Positions 28,537 through 37,072 of a DNA stretch of 64,000 nucleotides are shown here, one piece after another. The stretch is from Allobosea sp. BH3 (GTDB lineage Bacteria > Pseudomonadota > Alphaproteobacteria > Rhizobiales > Beijerinckiaceae), in assembly GCF_025499465.1 (NCBI RefSeq), contig NZ_JAIMCA010000004.1:620001-684000 (forward strand). Direction: 5' to 3'. Numbering within the stretch: the stretch's first letter is position 1; each line of letters opens with the position of its first letter. The notes beneath the pieces are model-generated. The model saw only the letters and a list, made by a program, of their open reading frames with translations. It made no database searches and had not been told where the DNA came from. Position numbers and translations under genes: made by a program.

Positions 28537-30219
28537 TCACGCTGCTGACTTCTCGTGGATCCAGCTACGCAGCACGGCGAGCGAGTCCGCCGGGTTCTGC
28601 GACACCATCTGGCCGATCTTCTCCACGGACTGCGCCTTGAGCTGGCCCTTGATCTGCGCGAGCGCGAGCATCCGGTCCGAGGCGGGTGGCTCGATCTGGA
28701 TCACCTCTCCATCGGGGCCGATCGCCACCGGCATTCCCGTGCCGGCCGGGTCCCCCGTCGGATTGCCATCGGCATCGACTGCATCGCGCATGAAGGACGG
28801 GAGGCCGCGCACGTCGGCGCTGTTGTCGGTCGCCAGCACCTGCTTCAGCAGCGGCCGGACCACCGTCATCAGCACGATCAGCGTCAGCAGCGAGATCACG
28901 CCGAGCTCCACGAAGCGGACGATGTCCTCCTTGCTGAAGGAGAGCATCTTCTGCATCAGAGTCTGCTCGACGAGGTCGTTCGGCGGCGGCGGCGCGTCGG
29001 CGAAGCGCAAATTGACCACCTCGACCTTGTCGCCGCGCTGCTGGTCGAAGCCGACAGCGGTACGCACCAGCTCGCCGATCCGCTCCAGCTCCTCGTTGTT
29101 GCGCGGCTGGTAGGCCATTTCGCCGGAGGGGCTGCGGTTGTAGACGCCGTCGACGAGCACGGCGACCGAGAGTTTCTTGATCCGCCCGCCTTCCAGCACC
29201 TCGGTGCGGGTGGTGCGCGAAATCTCGTAGTTGGCCACTTCCTCGTTCTTCGCGGAATTCTCGCGCTGGTTCTGGTTCGTGCCCTGCGTCTGCTGGGCGC
29301 CGGGCAGTTCGTTACCGACCGTGACCGTGCCGTTGTTGTCGGTGGTCGTCGAGCTCTCGTTGCGGTTCTGGCTGGAGCGCAGGACGCGGCTCTCCGGGTC
29401 GAAATTCTCGGAGCGGCTCTCGACCCGGTTGGTGTCGAGATCGGCCGTGACCTGCACCCGCGCCCGGCCATAGCCGACGACGCTGGCGACGATCTCCTCG
29501 ACCTGCGACTTGAGGCGCTTCTGGATCGTGGTCTGGCGCTCCTCGATGCCGAGCCCGATCAGGCCCTGCTCGCTCTGGGCGCCGTCCGCCAGGAGCCGGC
29601 CGCGCTCGTCCACGATCGAGACGCGCTCGGGCTTCAGCCCGTCGACCGCCGACGCCACGAGATGGCGCACGGCCCGCACCTGCGCAGCGTCGAGATCGCC
29701 CGCGAGCTTGAGTGCGATCGAGGCGCGAGGCGGCTCGCGGTCGCGCTCGAACAGGCGCCGTTCCGGGATGACGAGATGGACGCGCGCCTGCTGCACCCGG
29801 CCGATCGAGCGGATCGTCCGGGCGAGCTCGCCTTCCAGCGCCCGCAGATGGTTGATGTTCTGGACGAAGCTCGTCGAGGAGAAGGCATCGCCCTTGTCGA
29901 AGATCTCGTAGCCGACGCCGCCGCCGCTCGGGATGCCCTTGCCGGCGAGGTCGAGCCGCAGGCGCGGCACGTCTTCCTTCGCCACCAGCACCGTCTGCCC
30001 GTCATTGCGCAGCTCGTAGCGGACGCCGCGCGTGTCCAGGTCCTTGACGATGGCGTTGACGTCCTGGGTCGAAAGGTCGGTGAAGAGCACGCTCATCGTC
30101 GGCTGCGACATCCGCAGCATGACGAAGCCGAAGAAGCCGACAAGCACCAGCGTCACCGCCAGCATGGCCGCCAGCCGCGCCGCACCGAATTTGGCAAACT
30201 GCTCGATCAGGGCGTTCAC
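28537..30219 (-). CDS. fliF: Flagellar MS-ring protein FliF
   Basis: 560 residues from a GTG codon at 30219, preceded by a GGA-rich stretch. The first ATG in another frame stops at once. The N-terminal helix (LAAMLAVTLVLVGFFGFVMLR) and a second helix near 440 (LGVISLLTLIVLMTVVRPLL) flank the periplasmic ring-building motifs (SVLFTDLSTQDVNAIVKDLD, GVGYEIFDKGDAFSSTSF). The cytoplasmic C-terminus binds FliG. It is the first structural gene of fliF-fliG-fliH-fliN-flbD, behind a CtrA-like site at 30297. Confidence 0.95.
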   Translation of the reverse strand: MNALIEQFAKFGAARLAAMLAVTLVLVGFFGFVMLRMSQPTMSVLFTDLSTQDVNAIVKDLDTRGVRYELRNDGQTVLVAKEDVPRLRLDLAGKGIPSGGGVGYEIFDKGDAFSSTSFVQNINHLRALEGELARTIRSIGRVQQARVHLVIPERRLFERDREPPRASIALKLAGDLDAAQVRAVRHLVASAVDGLKPERVSIVDERGRLLADGAQSEQGLIGLGIEERQTTIQKRLKSQVEEIVASVVGYGRARVQVTADLDTNRVESRSENFDPESRVLRSSQNRNESSTTTDNNGTVTVGNELPGAQQTQGTNQNQRENSAKNEEVANYEISRTTRTEVLEGGRIKKLSVAVLVDGVYNRSPSGEMAYQPRNNEELERIGELVRTAVGFDQQRGDKVEVVNLRFADAPPPPNDLVEQTLMQKMLSFSKEDIVRFVELGVISLLTLIVLMTVVRPLLKQVLATDNSADVRGLPSFMRDAVDADGNPTGDPAGTGMPVAIGPDGEVIQIEPPASDRMLALAQIKGQLKAQSVEKIGQMVSQNPADSLAVLRSWIHEKSAA

Positions 30220-30296
30220 GCCGTCATCCGTCCCACAGAATCGAAGGGAGGGCGCGCTTGCCCCGACCCACTAGGCAAGTTTTTCCCAGTGCATGG

Positions 30297-30311
30297 TTAG
30301 CAGTCGGTTAA
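30297..30311 (-). promoter_or_regulatory. Candidate CtrA box upstream of fliF
   Basis: TTAG-N7-TTAA on the plus strand (TTAA-N7-CTAA on the minus strand), 78 bases from the fliF start and downstream of the sciP terminator. It matches the CtrA consensus TTAA-N7-TTAA at seven of eight fixed positions. Confidence 0.65.
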
Positions 30312-30352
30312 TTTTTGTCTGCGGCCCCAAACTTTGCCTGTATGAGCGCGGC

Positions 30353-30394
30353 AAAAATGCAAAAGGCGCCGGCCCTGTTGGGGCCGACGCCTTT
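30353..30394 (-). terminator. Intrinsic terminator of sciP
   Basis: On the minus strand, AAAGGCGTCGGCCC pairs with GGGCCGGCGCCTTT (one G-T pair, 14-base stem, 5-base loop), followed by TTGCATTTTT. It separates sciP from the fliF promoter. Confidence 0.88.
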
Positions 30395-30419
30395 GAAAGA
30401 AATCGGAAAATCGCGCCGC

Positions 30420-30695
30420 TTACTGGCGGTAATGCTGGATCCGGGTCGTCCGCAGGCCGGCGAGGCCATGCTGGTCGATCGACATCTGCCAGCTCAGGAA
30501 TTCATCGACGGTCAGCGTATAGCGCTGGCAGGCTTCCTCGAGGCTCAGTAGCCCACCGCGCACTGCGGCCACCACCTCTGCCTTGCGCCGGATGACCCAG
30601 CGCCTCGTATTCATCGGCGGGAGGTCCGCGATCGTCAGCGGACTTCCGTCCGGTCCGATCACGTACTTGACCCGCGGTCGCAATGGCTCGGTCAT
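30420..30695 (-). CDS. sciP: CtrA inhibitory protein SciP (DUF1153)
   Basis: 91 residues from MTEPLRPRVKYVIGPDG. A longer frame to 30716 adds seven residues without support. The sequence is close to the DUF1153 consensus: PLTIADLPP, RWVIRRKAEVVAAVRGGLLS and LEEACQRYTLTVDEFLSW, a helix-turn-helix. In Caulobacter SciP binds CtrA at promoters and blocks RNA polymerase recruitment, resetting CtrA-dependent genes in G1. It is flanked by its own terminator and by a CtrA-like box, and is next to fliF, a likely target of the same circuit. Confidence 0.93.
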   Translation of the reverse strand: MTEPLRPRVKYVIGPDGSPLTIADLPPMNTRRWVIRRKAEVVAAVRGGLLSLEEACQRYTLTVDEFLSWQMSIDQHGLAGLRTTRIQHYRQ

Positions 30696-30737
30696 GATGC
30701 TACTCACACAACTCAACAGCGCTACTGTGAGCCAGCA

Positions 30738-30765
30738 TAGGCAATCGTCTTTAAGAATTGCCTAA
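30738..30765 (-). promoter_or_regulatory. Candidate CtrA box and palindrome upstream of sciP
   Basis: TTAA-N7-CTAA at 30751-30765 lies 56 bases before the sciP start. It overlaps an 8-base perfect inverted repeat TAGGCAAT / ATTGCCTA (30738-30745 and 30757-30764). This suits the known CtrA activation of sciP in Caulobacter. Confidence 0.6.
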
Positions 30766-30801
30766 AGCGCCGGGGCGGTGGTGCATCACTGATTCGCTCC
30801 C

Positions 30802-31470
30802 TCAACCGTTCTTCCGCACGACGCTCTTGACCTTGTCGATCGGCACGCCGATGTCGCCGATCTTGAGCGACGGGATGGAGCCGGTGAAGTCGACGCCATC
30901 GACGACGCCGCTGATCTGCGTCTTGGCGGTGATCGATTCGCCGGCGACGTTTTTCGCGTCGATCGTGATCGTGTACTGGCCGTCCGCCGCCTTGCTGCCG
31001 GTCGAGGTCGTGCCATCCCAGCTATAGGTCTGGTCGCCGGCGGTCATGGTCTTCGTCCCCGAATAGACGATGCTGCCGTTCGAATCCTTGATGGTGATGG
31101 TGGCGCTGCCGGCCTGAGGCATGTTGACCTGCCAGTCGGCCTTGCTGTTCACCATCTGGGCCGTCGCACCATCGGCCGTGATCGTCGCGCCGATGAAGCC
31201 GACCGCGTTCGTCGCCGTGCCGGCCGCGTTGAGGCTCAGTAGCGAGGCCAACGTCTCGTTGGTCTTGAGCTGCTGCTCGACGCCGGCGAACTGGACGAGC
31301 TGGGCGGTGAACTGGTTGGTGTCCATCGGATCGAGCGGCGACTGGTTCTTGAGCTGCGTCGTCAGCAGCGTCAGGAACTGGTCGAAATTGTTGGCGATGC
31401 CGGTCGTACCGCCGGTCACCGTTGTGGTGTTCGACGTGCCGGAGACGCCGCCTGTCCCGGTAAGGGCCAT
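30802..31470 (-). CDS. flgD: Flagellar hook assembly protein FlgD
   Basis: 222 residues. The N-terminal signal region has FDQFLTLLTTQLKNQSPLDPMDTNQFTAQLVQFAGVEQQL, the FlgD hallmark. A FlgD Ig-like/tudor domain follows (ITIKDSNGSIVYSGTKTMTAGDQTYSWDG). FlgD caps the growing hook and is exported by the FlhA/FliI system. It is 15 bases downstream of fliK, which sets hook length, so the two hook genes form one unit. Confidence 0.95.
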   Translation of the reverse strand: MALTGTGGVSGTSNTTTVTGGTTGIANNFDQFLTLLTTQLKNQSPLDPMDTNQFTAQLVQFAGVEQQLKTNETLASLLSLNAAGTATNAVGFIGATITADGATAQMVNSKADWQVNMPQAGSATITIKDSNGSIVYSGTKTMTAGDQTYSWDGTTSTGSKAADGQYTITIDAKNVAGESITAKTQISGVVDGVDFTGSIPSLKIGDIGVPIDKVKSVVRKNG

Positions 31471-31485
31471 GGAGATTCTCCTCGC

Positions 31486-32841
31486 TCAGATGCTGAGATC
31501 AACGCCGCCGAGCCGGACGAGGCGGCGCTGCGGAACGGGATCAATCGAAAGGGAAGCGTCGTCGCCTGCATCAGCGCCATGCTGCTGCCGCGAGCGCTGC
31601 GGCGCCTCGTCGTGCTGCCGGTTCTGGCGGAAGGCCGACTGGTCGGACGGATCGCGCAAGGTGATGTCGACGCCGCCGTCGGAGGGCTTCAGCCCCGCCT
31701 GCTCGAAGGCGCGCTCCAGCGTCCGTGCGTCGCGCTGGAGGAGATGCAGGGTCTCGACCCGGTCCACCACCAACCTGGCGCTGACCTCGCCGCTGTCGGA
31801 AATGGAGAGATTGACGTCGACGCGTCCGAGTTCGGCCGGATCGAGCCGGATGTCGAACTGCTTCGCGCCCGACATGGCCCGGAGACCGATCTCGATGGGA
31901 ACGAGATGCACCGGTGTCGGTGCGCCGGTGGCGGTAGTCCCCTGCCCCGCGGCGGCGGCTGCGCCCGACATCAAGCTGTTCGGATCGAGCTGCTGCACAA
32001 GCTTGCCGGCCTCCGCCTTGGCGACCGGCTGCTGCAGCAACATCTCGAACGGTTTCGGATCTGCCGGAGAAGATGAGGTTGCATGCGCTGCATGCTTGGG
32101 GGCATCGCCAACAGGTTCGGCCTGGGCTTTCCCGTCGGCCTTATCCGCACCCTCGAGTGCGAGCGCCGTCTTGGCTGCCTGCGCCGTCCCGTCGCCGGCG
32201 ACCTGCTGCAGGGCCTCTCCATCGGCGTCCGCGGTCATGCCGGCGCCATCGAGAACTGGGCCGGATTGGACCGGCAGCGGAACCACCGGCACGGCGACGG
32301 GCTGTGGCGTGGCGGCGGCAGCCTCCTTCGCCTTGCCTTCGCCCGCTTCGCCTTCGGCAGCGGTCTCGCCGACGCCGGCTTCGGCATCCGTCTCTGCCCC
32401 CGCCTCGCCGGAGGCGGCCTCGAGTTGGGCTGCCGCCATCGCGAGCAGGAAATCAATGCCCGTCAGCGGCGCGGCCTGCTCGACCTTGTCCGTCTCGTCG
32501 GCGTTCTCGACCTCTTCGGACGTCGCGGCAGCATCGTTCTGCGCGGGCGCCTTGGGGGCGGTGGAAGCCTTGGGCTCGTCCGGCTTGGCGGCAGGCTCGT
32601 CCTTCGCCGCTACGTCGTTCTTCTTCGGCGGAGGAGCTTCCTCCGCGCGCTTGTCATCCGCAGCGGATGATCTGGCTGCCGGACGCTCCTTCTCGGCCGG
32701 CGCGGCGTCGCGGTTGCTCCTCGTCGGCTCCGGCAGCGCGAAGGTCGCACCCGTCTCCCGCCGCCCCGCTTTATCGGAGCGGGCACGGGAGACGGCAGCC
32801 TCTGGAGCAGCCGGATTATTGAACAAGGCCTGGACAGACAT
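31486..32841 (-). CDS. fliK: Flagellar hook-length control protein FliK
   Basis: 451 residues from MSVQALFNNPAAPEA. Upstream codons to 32916 are not needed. About 300 residues of Ala/Glu/Pro/Asp-rich, probably disordered sequence are followed by the Flg_hook C-terminal domain: LRAMSGAKQFDIRLDPAELGRVDVNLSISDSGEVSARLVVDR, with RDARTLERAFEQAGLKPSDGGVDITL. FliK acts as a secreted ruler and switches export specificity. The long acidic N-terminal region is typical of Rhizobiales FliK and is poorly conserved. Confidence 0.88.
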   Translation of the reverse strand: MSVQALFNNPAAPEAAVSRARSDKAGRRETGATFALPEPTRSNRDAAPAEKERPAARSSAADDKRAEEAPPPKKNDVAAKDEPAAKPDEPKASTAPKAPAQNDAAATSEEVENADETDKVEQAAPLTGIDFLLAMAAAQLEAASGEAGAETDAEAGVGETAAEGEAGEGKAKEAAAATPQPVAVPVVPLPVQSGPVLDGAGMTADADGEALQQVAGDGTAQAAKTALALEGADKADGKAQAEPVGDAPKHAAHATSSSPADPKPFEMLLQQPVAKAEAGKLVQQLDPNSLMSGAAAAAGQGTTATGAPTPVHLVPIEIGLRAMSGAKQFDIRLDPAELGRVDVNLSISDSGEVSARLVVDRVETLHLLQRDARTLERAFEQAGLKPSDGGVDITLRDPSDQSAFRQNRQHDEAPQRSRQQHGADAGDDASLSIDPVPQRRLVRLGGVDLSI

Positions 32842-33076
32842 GAACTGCTTTCGCAACAGGGCAACCGAACGCCTGTGGCGTCGAGCAAGTTGCGAGCCAG
32901 AGCTCTCTTGTTCCAAATCAATGACTTAGCGAAGCGGATCGCCATATTGGCGGCAAGAATCGCCTTCGATACCGCGCGGGGCCGGCAGGAATTGCCGATC
33001 CTGCTGGCCGCAGCGGGCCAAAGCCGGTATAGAGCGCGAAAAGCCGCCTAAGCGCCGCCGGATCCCATTGCAGCCG

Positions 33077-34261
33077 ATGAGCACACCCCGCAACTCCCTC
33101 GATATCGCCAAGCCGCCCGCGGCGACGCGCGTCGTCGCGGCGATGTCTGGCGGCGTCGATTCCTCGGTGGTGGCCGCCTTGCTCAAGCGCGAGGGCTACG
33201 ACGTCATCGGCGTGACGCTACAACTGTACGACCATGGCGCCGCGGTGCACCGCGCCGGCGCCTGCTGCGCGGGGCAGGATATCCACGACGCGCGCCGCGT
33301 CGCCGAGGCGATCGGCATCCCGCACTACGTGCTCGACTATGAGAGCCGTTTCCGCGACGCCGTGATCGAGCGCTTCGCCGAGAGCTATCTCGCGGGCGAA
33401 ACGCCGATCCCCTGTGTCGAGTGCAACCGCACGGTGAAGTTCCGTGACCTGCTCGATCTGGCGAAGGAGCTCGGCGCCGATGCGCTGGCCACAGGCCACT
33501 ATGTCGTCAGCCGCGATCTCGGCAACGGCCATCGCGGCCTGTTCCGCGCCGCCGATGCCAACCGCGACCAGAGCTATTTCCTCTATGCCACGACGCAGGA
33601 GCAGCTCGACCTGCTGCGCTTCCCGCTCGGCCATATCGACAAGGCCCGCACCCGCGCGCTGGCCGCCGAGCTGGGTCTCGCCATCGCCGACAAGCCGGAC
33701 AGCCAGGACATCTGCTTCGTGCCGAACGGCCGCTATGCTGACGTTATCGAAAGACTGAAGCCCGGCGCCTCCCGCCCCGGCGAGATCGTCCATCTCGACG
33801 GCCGCGTGCTCGGCCGGCATGACGGCGTGCTCCACTACACCGTCGGCCAGCGCAAGGGCCTCGGCATCAGCGCGGCCGAGCCGCTCTACGTGCTGCGGCT
33901 CGATGCCGATGGCGCCCGCGTCATCGTCGGCCCGCGCGAGGCGCTGAGCACCCGCGAGATCCGCCTGCGCGACGTGAACTGGCTGGCTGAGACGGCGCTC
34001 GAGGATCTGCCGCCCGAGGGGCTCGACGTTGCGGTGCGCGTGCGTTCGACGCGCGCCCCGCGCGAGGCCCGCCTCTTCCGCGACGAGGAGGGGCTGCGCA
34101 TCGAGCTCGCCATCGACGAGGAGGGCGTCTCGCCCGGCCAGGCCTGCGTGATCTATACTGACGCCGGGCCGGGTTCCCGCGTGCTTGGCGGCGGCACCAT
34201 CCTGCGCCGCCCCCTCGCCCTGCCGGCGGCCGCACCGCCCGCCGCCCTCGCCCTCTCCTGA
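33077..34261 (+). CDS. mnmA: tRNA-specific 2-thiouridylase MnmA
   Basis: 394 residues from the ATG at 33077. A TTG start 9 bases earlier is less likely. The PP-loop is [18 protein letters not shown]. The catalytic Cys pair is seen in [12 protein letters not shown] and in [15 protein letters not shown]-terminal beta-barrel follows [10 protein letters not shown]. It thiolates U34 of Lys, Glu and Gln tRNAs using sulfur from a relay protein. It is divergent from fliK across a 235-base gap where I see no clear promoter. The methyltransferase gene lies 23 bases on. Confidence 0.95.
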   Translation: MSTPRNSLDIAKPPAATRVVAAMSGGVDSSVVAALLKREGYDVIGVTLQLYDHGAAVHRAGACCAGQDIHDARRVAEAIGIPHYVLDYESRFRDAVIERFAESYLAGETPIPCVECNRTVKFRDLLDLAKELGADALATGHYVVSRDLGNGHRGLFRAADANRDQSYFLYATTQEQLDLLRFPLGHIDKARTRALAAELGLAIADKPDSQDICFVPNGRYADVIERLKPGASRPGEIVHLDGRVLGRHDGVLHYTVGQRKGLGISAAEPLYVLRLDADGARVIVGPREALSTREIRLRDVNWLAETALEDLPPEGLDVAVRVRSTRAPREARLFRDEEGLRIELAIDEEGVSPGQACVIYTDAGPGSRVLGGGTILRRPLALPAAAPPAALALS

Positions 34262-34284
34262 CAGCCCCCCTCGCGGAACCTTCC

Positions 34285-34920
34285 ATGCCGGCGACCGACG
34301 ATCTCGACACCCAGAAGCGCGCCTATGCGACCTGGGCGAAGTTCTACGATCGGATCTATCAGCGCCTGCTGGCCCGGCCTCAGCGCGAGGCGGTGGACGC
34401 GGCCTGCGCCTGCGGGCCGGACATTCTCGAGATCGGGGTCGGCACCGGCCTTACCCTGCCCTATTTCACGCCGGATTCGCGGGTCTTCGGCGCCGACCTC
34501 TCCTTCGACATGCTCAAGGTGGCGCATCGCAAGGTGGCGGAGCAGAAGCTCGCCCATGTCCGTGGGCTCATGGTGATGGACGCCTGCCGGCTCGGCTTCG
34601 GCCCCGAGCGATTCGACGCCGTGACGGCGCAGTTCGTCATCACGCTGGTGCCCGACCCCGAGCAGGCGCTGGCCGAGATGGACCGGGTGCTGAAGCCGGG
34701 CGGCGAGATCATCATCTCCAGCCGCCTGATCGACGACGGCGGCCTGCTCGCGCCGTTCTGGACCGGGCTCGCCCCGCTGATGCGGCGGATCGGCTGGAGC
34801 ACGGACTTCAAGGTCAGCCGCCTGACGGGCTGGGGCGCGGCGACGGGCCGCTATGAGACGGTCCATGTCGGGCGCGGTTATTTCAAGGTGGTGCGCCTCC
34901 GCAAGCTCGCCTCCGCCTAA
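34285..34920 (+). CDS. pmtA: SAM-dependent methyltransferase, PmtA-type
   Basis: 211 residues. The SAM-binding motif is DILEIGVGTGLTLPYF, followed by VFGADLSFDMLKVAHRK, FDAVTAQFVITLVPDPE and VLKPGGEIIISSRL. This order and spacing match the Rhodobacter-type phosphatidylethanolamine N-methyltransferase, which makes phosphatidylcholine in Rhizobiales membranes. It has no signal or membrane helix, so it would be a peripheral enzyme. A generic class I methyltransferase remains possible. It is co-directional with mnmA. Confidence 0.68.
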   Translation: MPATDDLDTQKRAYATWAKFYDRIYQRLLARPQREAVDAACACGPDILEIGVGTGLTLPYFTPDSRVFGADLSFDMLKVAHRKVAEQKLAHVRGLMVMDACRLGFGPERFDAVTAQFVITLVPDPEQALAEMDRVLKPGGEIIISSRLIDDGGLLAPFWTGLAPLMRRIGWSTDFKVSRLTGWGAATGRYETVHVGRGYFKVVRLRKLASA

Positions 34921-35008
34921 GCTTGATCCACAAGGCTTGACGAGCCCGCATCACGACGCCTATATCGCGCCTCGACGACGAGCCGGCCAAGCCGGCTCGC
35001 CTGTCCGT

Positions 35009-35085
35009 GGCGGGGTAGCTCAGCTGGTTAGAGCAGCGGAATCATAATCCGCGTGTCGGGGGTTCAAGTCCCTCTCCCGCTACCA
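35009..35085 (+). tRNA. tRNA-Met (anticodon CAT)
   Basis: 77 bases including an encoded CCA. The acceptor stem GGCGGGG pairs with TCCCGCT. The D arm is AGCTCAGCTGGTTAGAGC. The anticodon stem GCGGA/TCCGC carries loop ATCATAA, giving CAT. The T arm has GGTTCAAGTCC. The first base pair is G-T, so it is not the initiator type. An Ile2 tRNA with modified C34 would share the anticodon, but the overall sequence fits elongator Met. Its 3' end is duplicated at 35687. Confidence 0.95.
35073..35085 (+). repeat. Attachment-site-like repeat, left copy (tRNA 3' end)
   Basis: The last 13 bases of the tRNA, TCTCCCGCTACCA, recur exactly at 35687-35699. A shorter shared piece, CGCTACCACT, occurs at 35143-35152 and 35692-35701. 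tRNA 3' ends are common tyrosine-integrase targets. Confidence 0.6.
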
Positions 35086-35090
35086 AATTC

Positions 35091-35120
35091 TCCTAAGCTA
35101 TTGTAATCGCTTAGGATTTT
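35091..35120 (+). terminator. Stem-loop after tRNA-Met
   Basis: TCCTAAGC and GCTTAGGA (8-base arms, 10-base loop) are followed by TTTTG. It lies 6 bases past the CCA end and is a likely terminator for the tRNA transcript. Confidence 0.65.
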
Positions 35121-35247
35121 GCGAATTTCACAATACCCAAGGCGCTACCACTACGCGCGACGGAAATCGGAATGCCCAGTGCGTCCGCTTTCGACCCATT
35201 GCGGAACCAATCTCAGAACGTATGCTTGCGCGAAACCCTACCAGACG

Positions 35248-35529
35248 ATGGCGATGCGTATTATTCTGACAATGTTTTGGATTATCGCGTTCCAGCTCAT
35301 TCTGGTGAGCGGACTTGCGCTGGCGTCGGGGCGCGGTGATTTTTTTCTGCGGCAGTCTACCTGGCTGCATTTGGCCCTGGTGTGGCTGCTATCTGCAATC
35401 GCCACCGCAATACTGGGCCGTCTCACTAAAGCAAAAGTACGTTTTCTGCTGATAATCTTAGTAGCGGCTGCTTTCTCTCCATTTTCCTACATTTTTGGAG
35501 CGTGCTTTTCAGTCGGATGCCCAGAATAA
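35248..35529 (+). CDS. Small hydrophobic protein in tRNA-flanked segment
   Basis: About 93 residues from MAMRIILTMFWIIAF (35248; a second ATG at 35254). The open frame reaches back to 35119, but that part has no membrane character. There are three hydrophobic helices (LTMFWIIAFQLILVSGLALA, WLHLALVWLLSAIATAI, FLLIILVAAAFSPFSYIFGA) and two Cys near the end. No ribosome site is visible. Base composition is AT-richer than the rest of the window, and the ORF lies between the tRNA end and its duplicate, which suggests transfer. The family is unrecognised. Confidence 0.45.
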   Translation: MAMRIILTMFWIIAFQLILVSGLALASGRGDFFLRQSTWLHLALVWLLSAIATAILGRLTKAKVRFLLIILVAAAFSPFSYIFGACFSVGCPE

Positions 35530-35686
35530 GTTGGGATGGTTCACATATTCGGCGCACACGGTTGCCTCACCGTGATGGCCGCTTCCGACCCATAGCAGTC
35601 ATTCAAGCCGCTAGGCCCACATGCGCTGCGCTCGCAAATTGATGCGGAACACGATTTGTTCTGCTCGGGGGGGTAGACTGAGACGA

Positions 35687-35699
35687 TCTCCCGCTACCA
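35687..35699 (+). repeat. Attachment-site-like repeat, right copy
   Basis: An exact copy of the tRNA-Met 3' terminal 13 bases. It is preceded by GGGGGGGTAG, which also recalls the tRNA 5' sequence. The 600 bases between the copies contain one hydrophobic ORF and no integrase. Confidence 0.6.
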
Positions 35700-35763
35700 C
35701 TTTCCTTCGCAGGTATCATACCCTTTGAAGAGCTCCCGGCCGCTGGCGAGCTTGGACGGTCCG

Positions 35764-36030
35764 TTAGCGCTCGCTGTCCCGTTCTTCCGAACCCGGCTCC
35801 AGCCACTTCCCCTCCAGGGTGATCTTGGCCTGATACAGCTCCCCGCCCGTCGCGTTTCGAACGTTCACGCTGAAGATCCGGTGGTCGCCGTCGGGCAACA
35901 CGTCGCGGACCATATCGGCGAGGGCATCGAGCGCCGCCGAGCGCGCCGCCCTGTCGCTTGCGAGTTCTAGGCCGCTGTCGTCTTCGACGTCACGTGCACC
36001 ATCAGAACTGTCGATGAAATACCTCGGCAT
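35764..36030 (-). CDS. DUF6894 small protein
   Basis: 88 residues from MPRYFIDSSDG. The family pattern is clear: an aromatic MPRYF start, a D-x-x-G-x-E motif (DDSGLELASDRAARSAAL), then FSVNVRNATGGELYQAKITLEGKWL. These proteins are abundant in Rhizobiales, often in many copies and near stress genes, with no known function. Codons from 36090 to the chosen start lie partly in the mosaic element and are not used. No ribosome site is visible. Confidence 0.75.
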   Translation of the reverse strand: MPRYFIDSSDGARDVEDDSGLELASDRAARSAALDALADMVRDVLPDGDHRIFSVNVRNATGGELYQAKITLEGKWLEPGSEERDSER

Positions 36031-36065
36031 GTCGCATGAATGCGCCACGGGGCAGGGAGTTCCGC

Positions 36066-36173
36066 CAGAGCATCGGAGCGATAGGTGCAATCCGCCTTTC
36101 GGGAAGATCCGAGCTTCGACAACAAGCGAGATCGCTTCTTCGCGTCCGACGGGGCGCGCGCTGATCTAGCGCG
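36066..36173. repeat. Palindromic mosaic element, copy 4
   Basis: A diverged palindrome AGAGCATCGGAGCG to GATCCGAGCT (36068-36116) is followed by the second module AACAAGCGAGATCGC, TTCGCGTCCGA and a terminal GCGCTGATCTAG. As at 3165, the CTAG end contains the minus-strand stop codon of the neighbouring gene, here the Crp/Fnr regulator. Confidence 0.65.
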
Positions 36174-36891
36174 GCTCCTGGATCAGATTCAGGTATGTCG
36201 GATCGAAATCGGCGAGCTTCGCCAGCCGCTTATAGTCCAGCATGCGCACCCGTCCCCCGTCCCATGTGAAGTAGTTCAGCTGGCGGAGCTCCTTCAGCGT
36301 CCTGCTCACATGCACGATGGAGAGGCCCAGCATGTCTGCAAGGTCCGGCTGCGAGATCGGGAAGTCGAATGTATCGCCCTCGACGAGGCCCGCGACCTGA
36401 AGGCGCAAATACATCTCGCAAAGCAGATGGCTGATATGCGACAGCGGCGAACGCCGCCCCATGGAGGCGATCCAGGCTCGCTGGATAGCGCCGTCGATCA
36501 CGGTCGAAAGCCAAAACAGTCGCGTCAGATGTGGCGATTGCTCCGAGATGCGCAGCAGCTCCCCATGCGGCACGAACACCGCTTCGCACTCAGTCAGCGC
36601 GACGACGCTGTGATCCATCAGCTTGAGCAAAAAGGCGTGCAGATCGACGAAATCGCCGGGGACATGCATCGCGCTGATCTGCCTGCTGCCATCCGACAGG
36701 AAGACTTCGCGGGCTGTAATGCCGCCGGTGACCAGGCAGCTTTCCGTGGGGCGCGAGTGTTCGACCACTAGCTGCGCGCCCTTTGGAAAGCTCCGGCGGC
36801 GGTGCGGCAAAGTCTCGATGAGCGCCCTGTCATTGTCGGTCAGTCGGTCGCGACCGGCCAATGCCCTTATGAGGTAGGAGAATCCGGACAC
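36166..36891 (-). CDS. Crp/Fnr-family transcription regulator
   Basis: 241 residues from a GTG with AAGGAG 6 bases upstream. The N-terminal cyclic-nucleotide-binding fold (SRPTESCLVTGGITAREVFLSDGSRQISAMHVPGDFVDL) is followed by the dimer helix and a winged helix-turn-helix (PISQPDLADMLGLSIVHVSRTLKELRQLN). The four Cys of Fnr are absent, and the cAMP-binding Arg/Ser signature is not convincing, so the ligand is unknown. Similar regulators in Rhizobiales are often involved in stress responses. Its stop codon lies in the adjoining mosaic element. Confidence 0.85.
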   Translation of the reverse strand: MSGFSYLIRALAGRDRLTDNDRALIETLPHRRRSFPKGAQLVVEHSRPTESCLVTGGITAREVFLSDGSRQISAMHVPGDFVDLHAFLLKLMDHSVVALTECEAVFVPHGELLRISEQSPHLTRLFWLSTVIDGAIQRAWIASMGRRSPLSHISHLLCEMYLRLQVAGLVEGDTFDFPISQPDLADMLGLSIVHVSRTLKELRQLNYFTWDGGRVRMLDYKRLAKLADFDPTYLNLIQEPR

Positions 36892-37072
36892 TCTGGCTCC
36901 TTCGCTTGGCTTCTGGCATCGCGAACATTCAGCTCTGTCGCGATCCGCCTCGGGGCTTCTCCCGACGCGGTGCCATCAATCGTGTTGCCCGGTCATATCA
37001 TTTGATGGGTCACGAAATAAATTGCCGTGCTTGAAGCATGGAATGCTACGTGCCGATGATAAGCGACCGCCA

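Noticed and set aside
28555..30300. 581-codon plus-strand frame over fliF
   Set aside because: FliF on the minus strand has all family motifs. The plus frame is compositional only.
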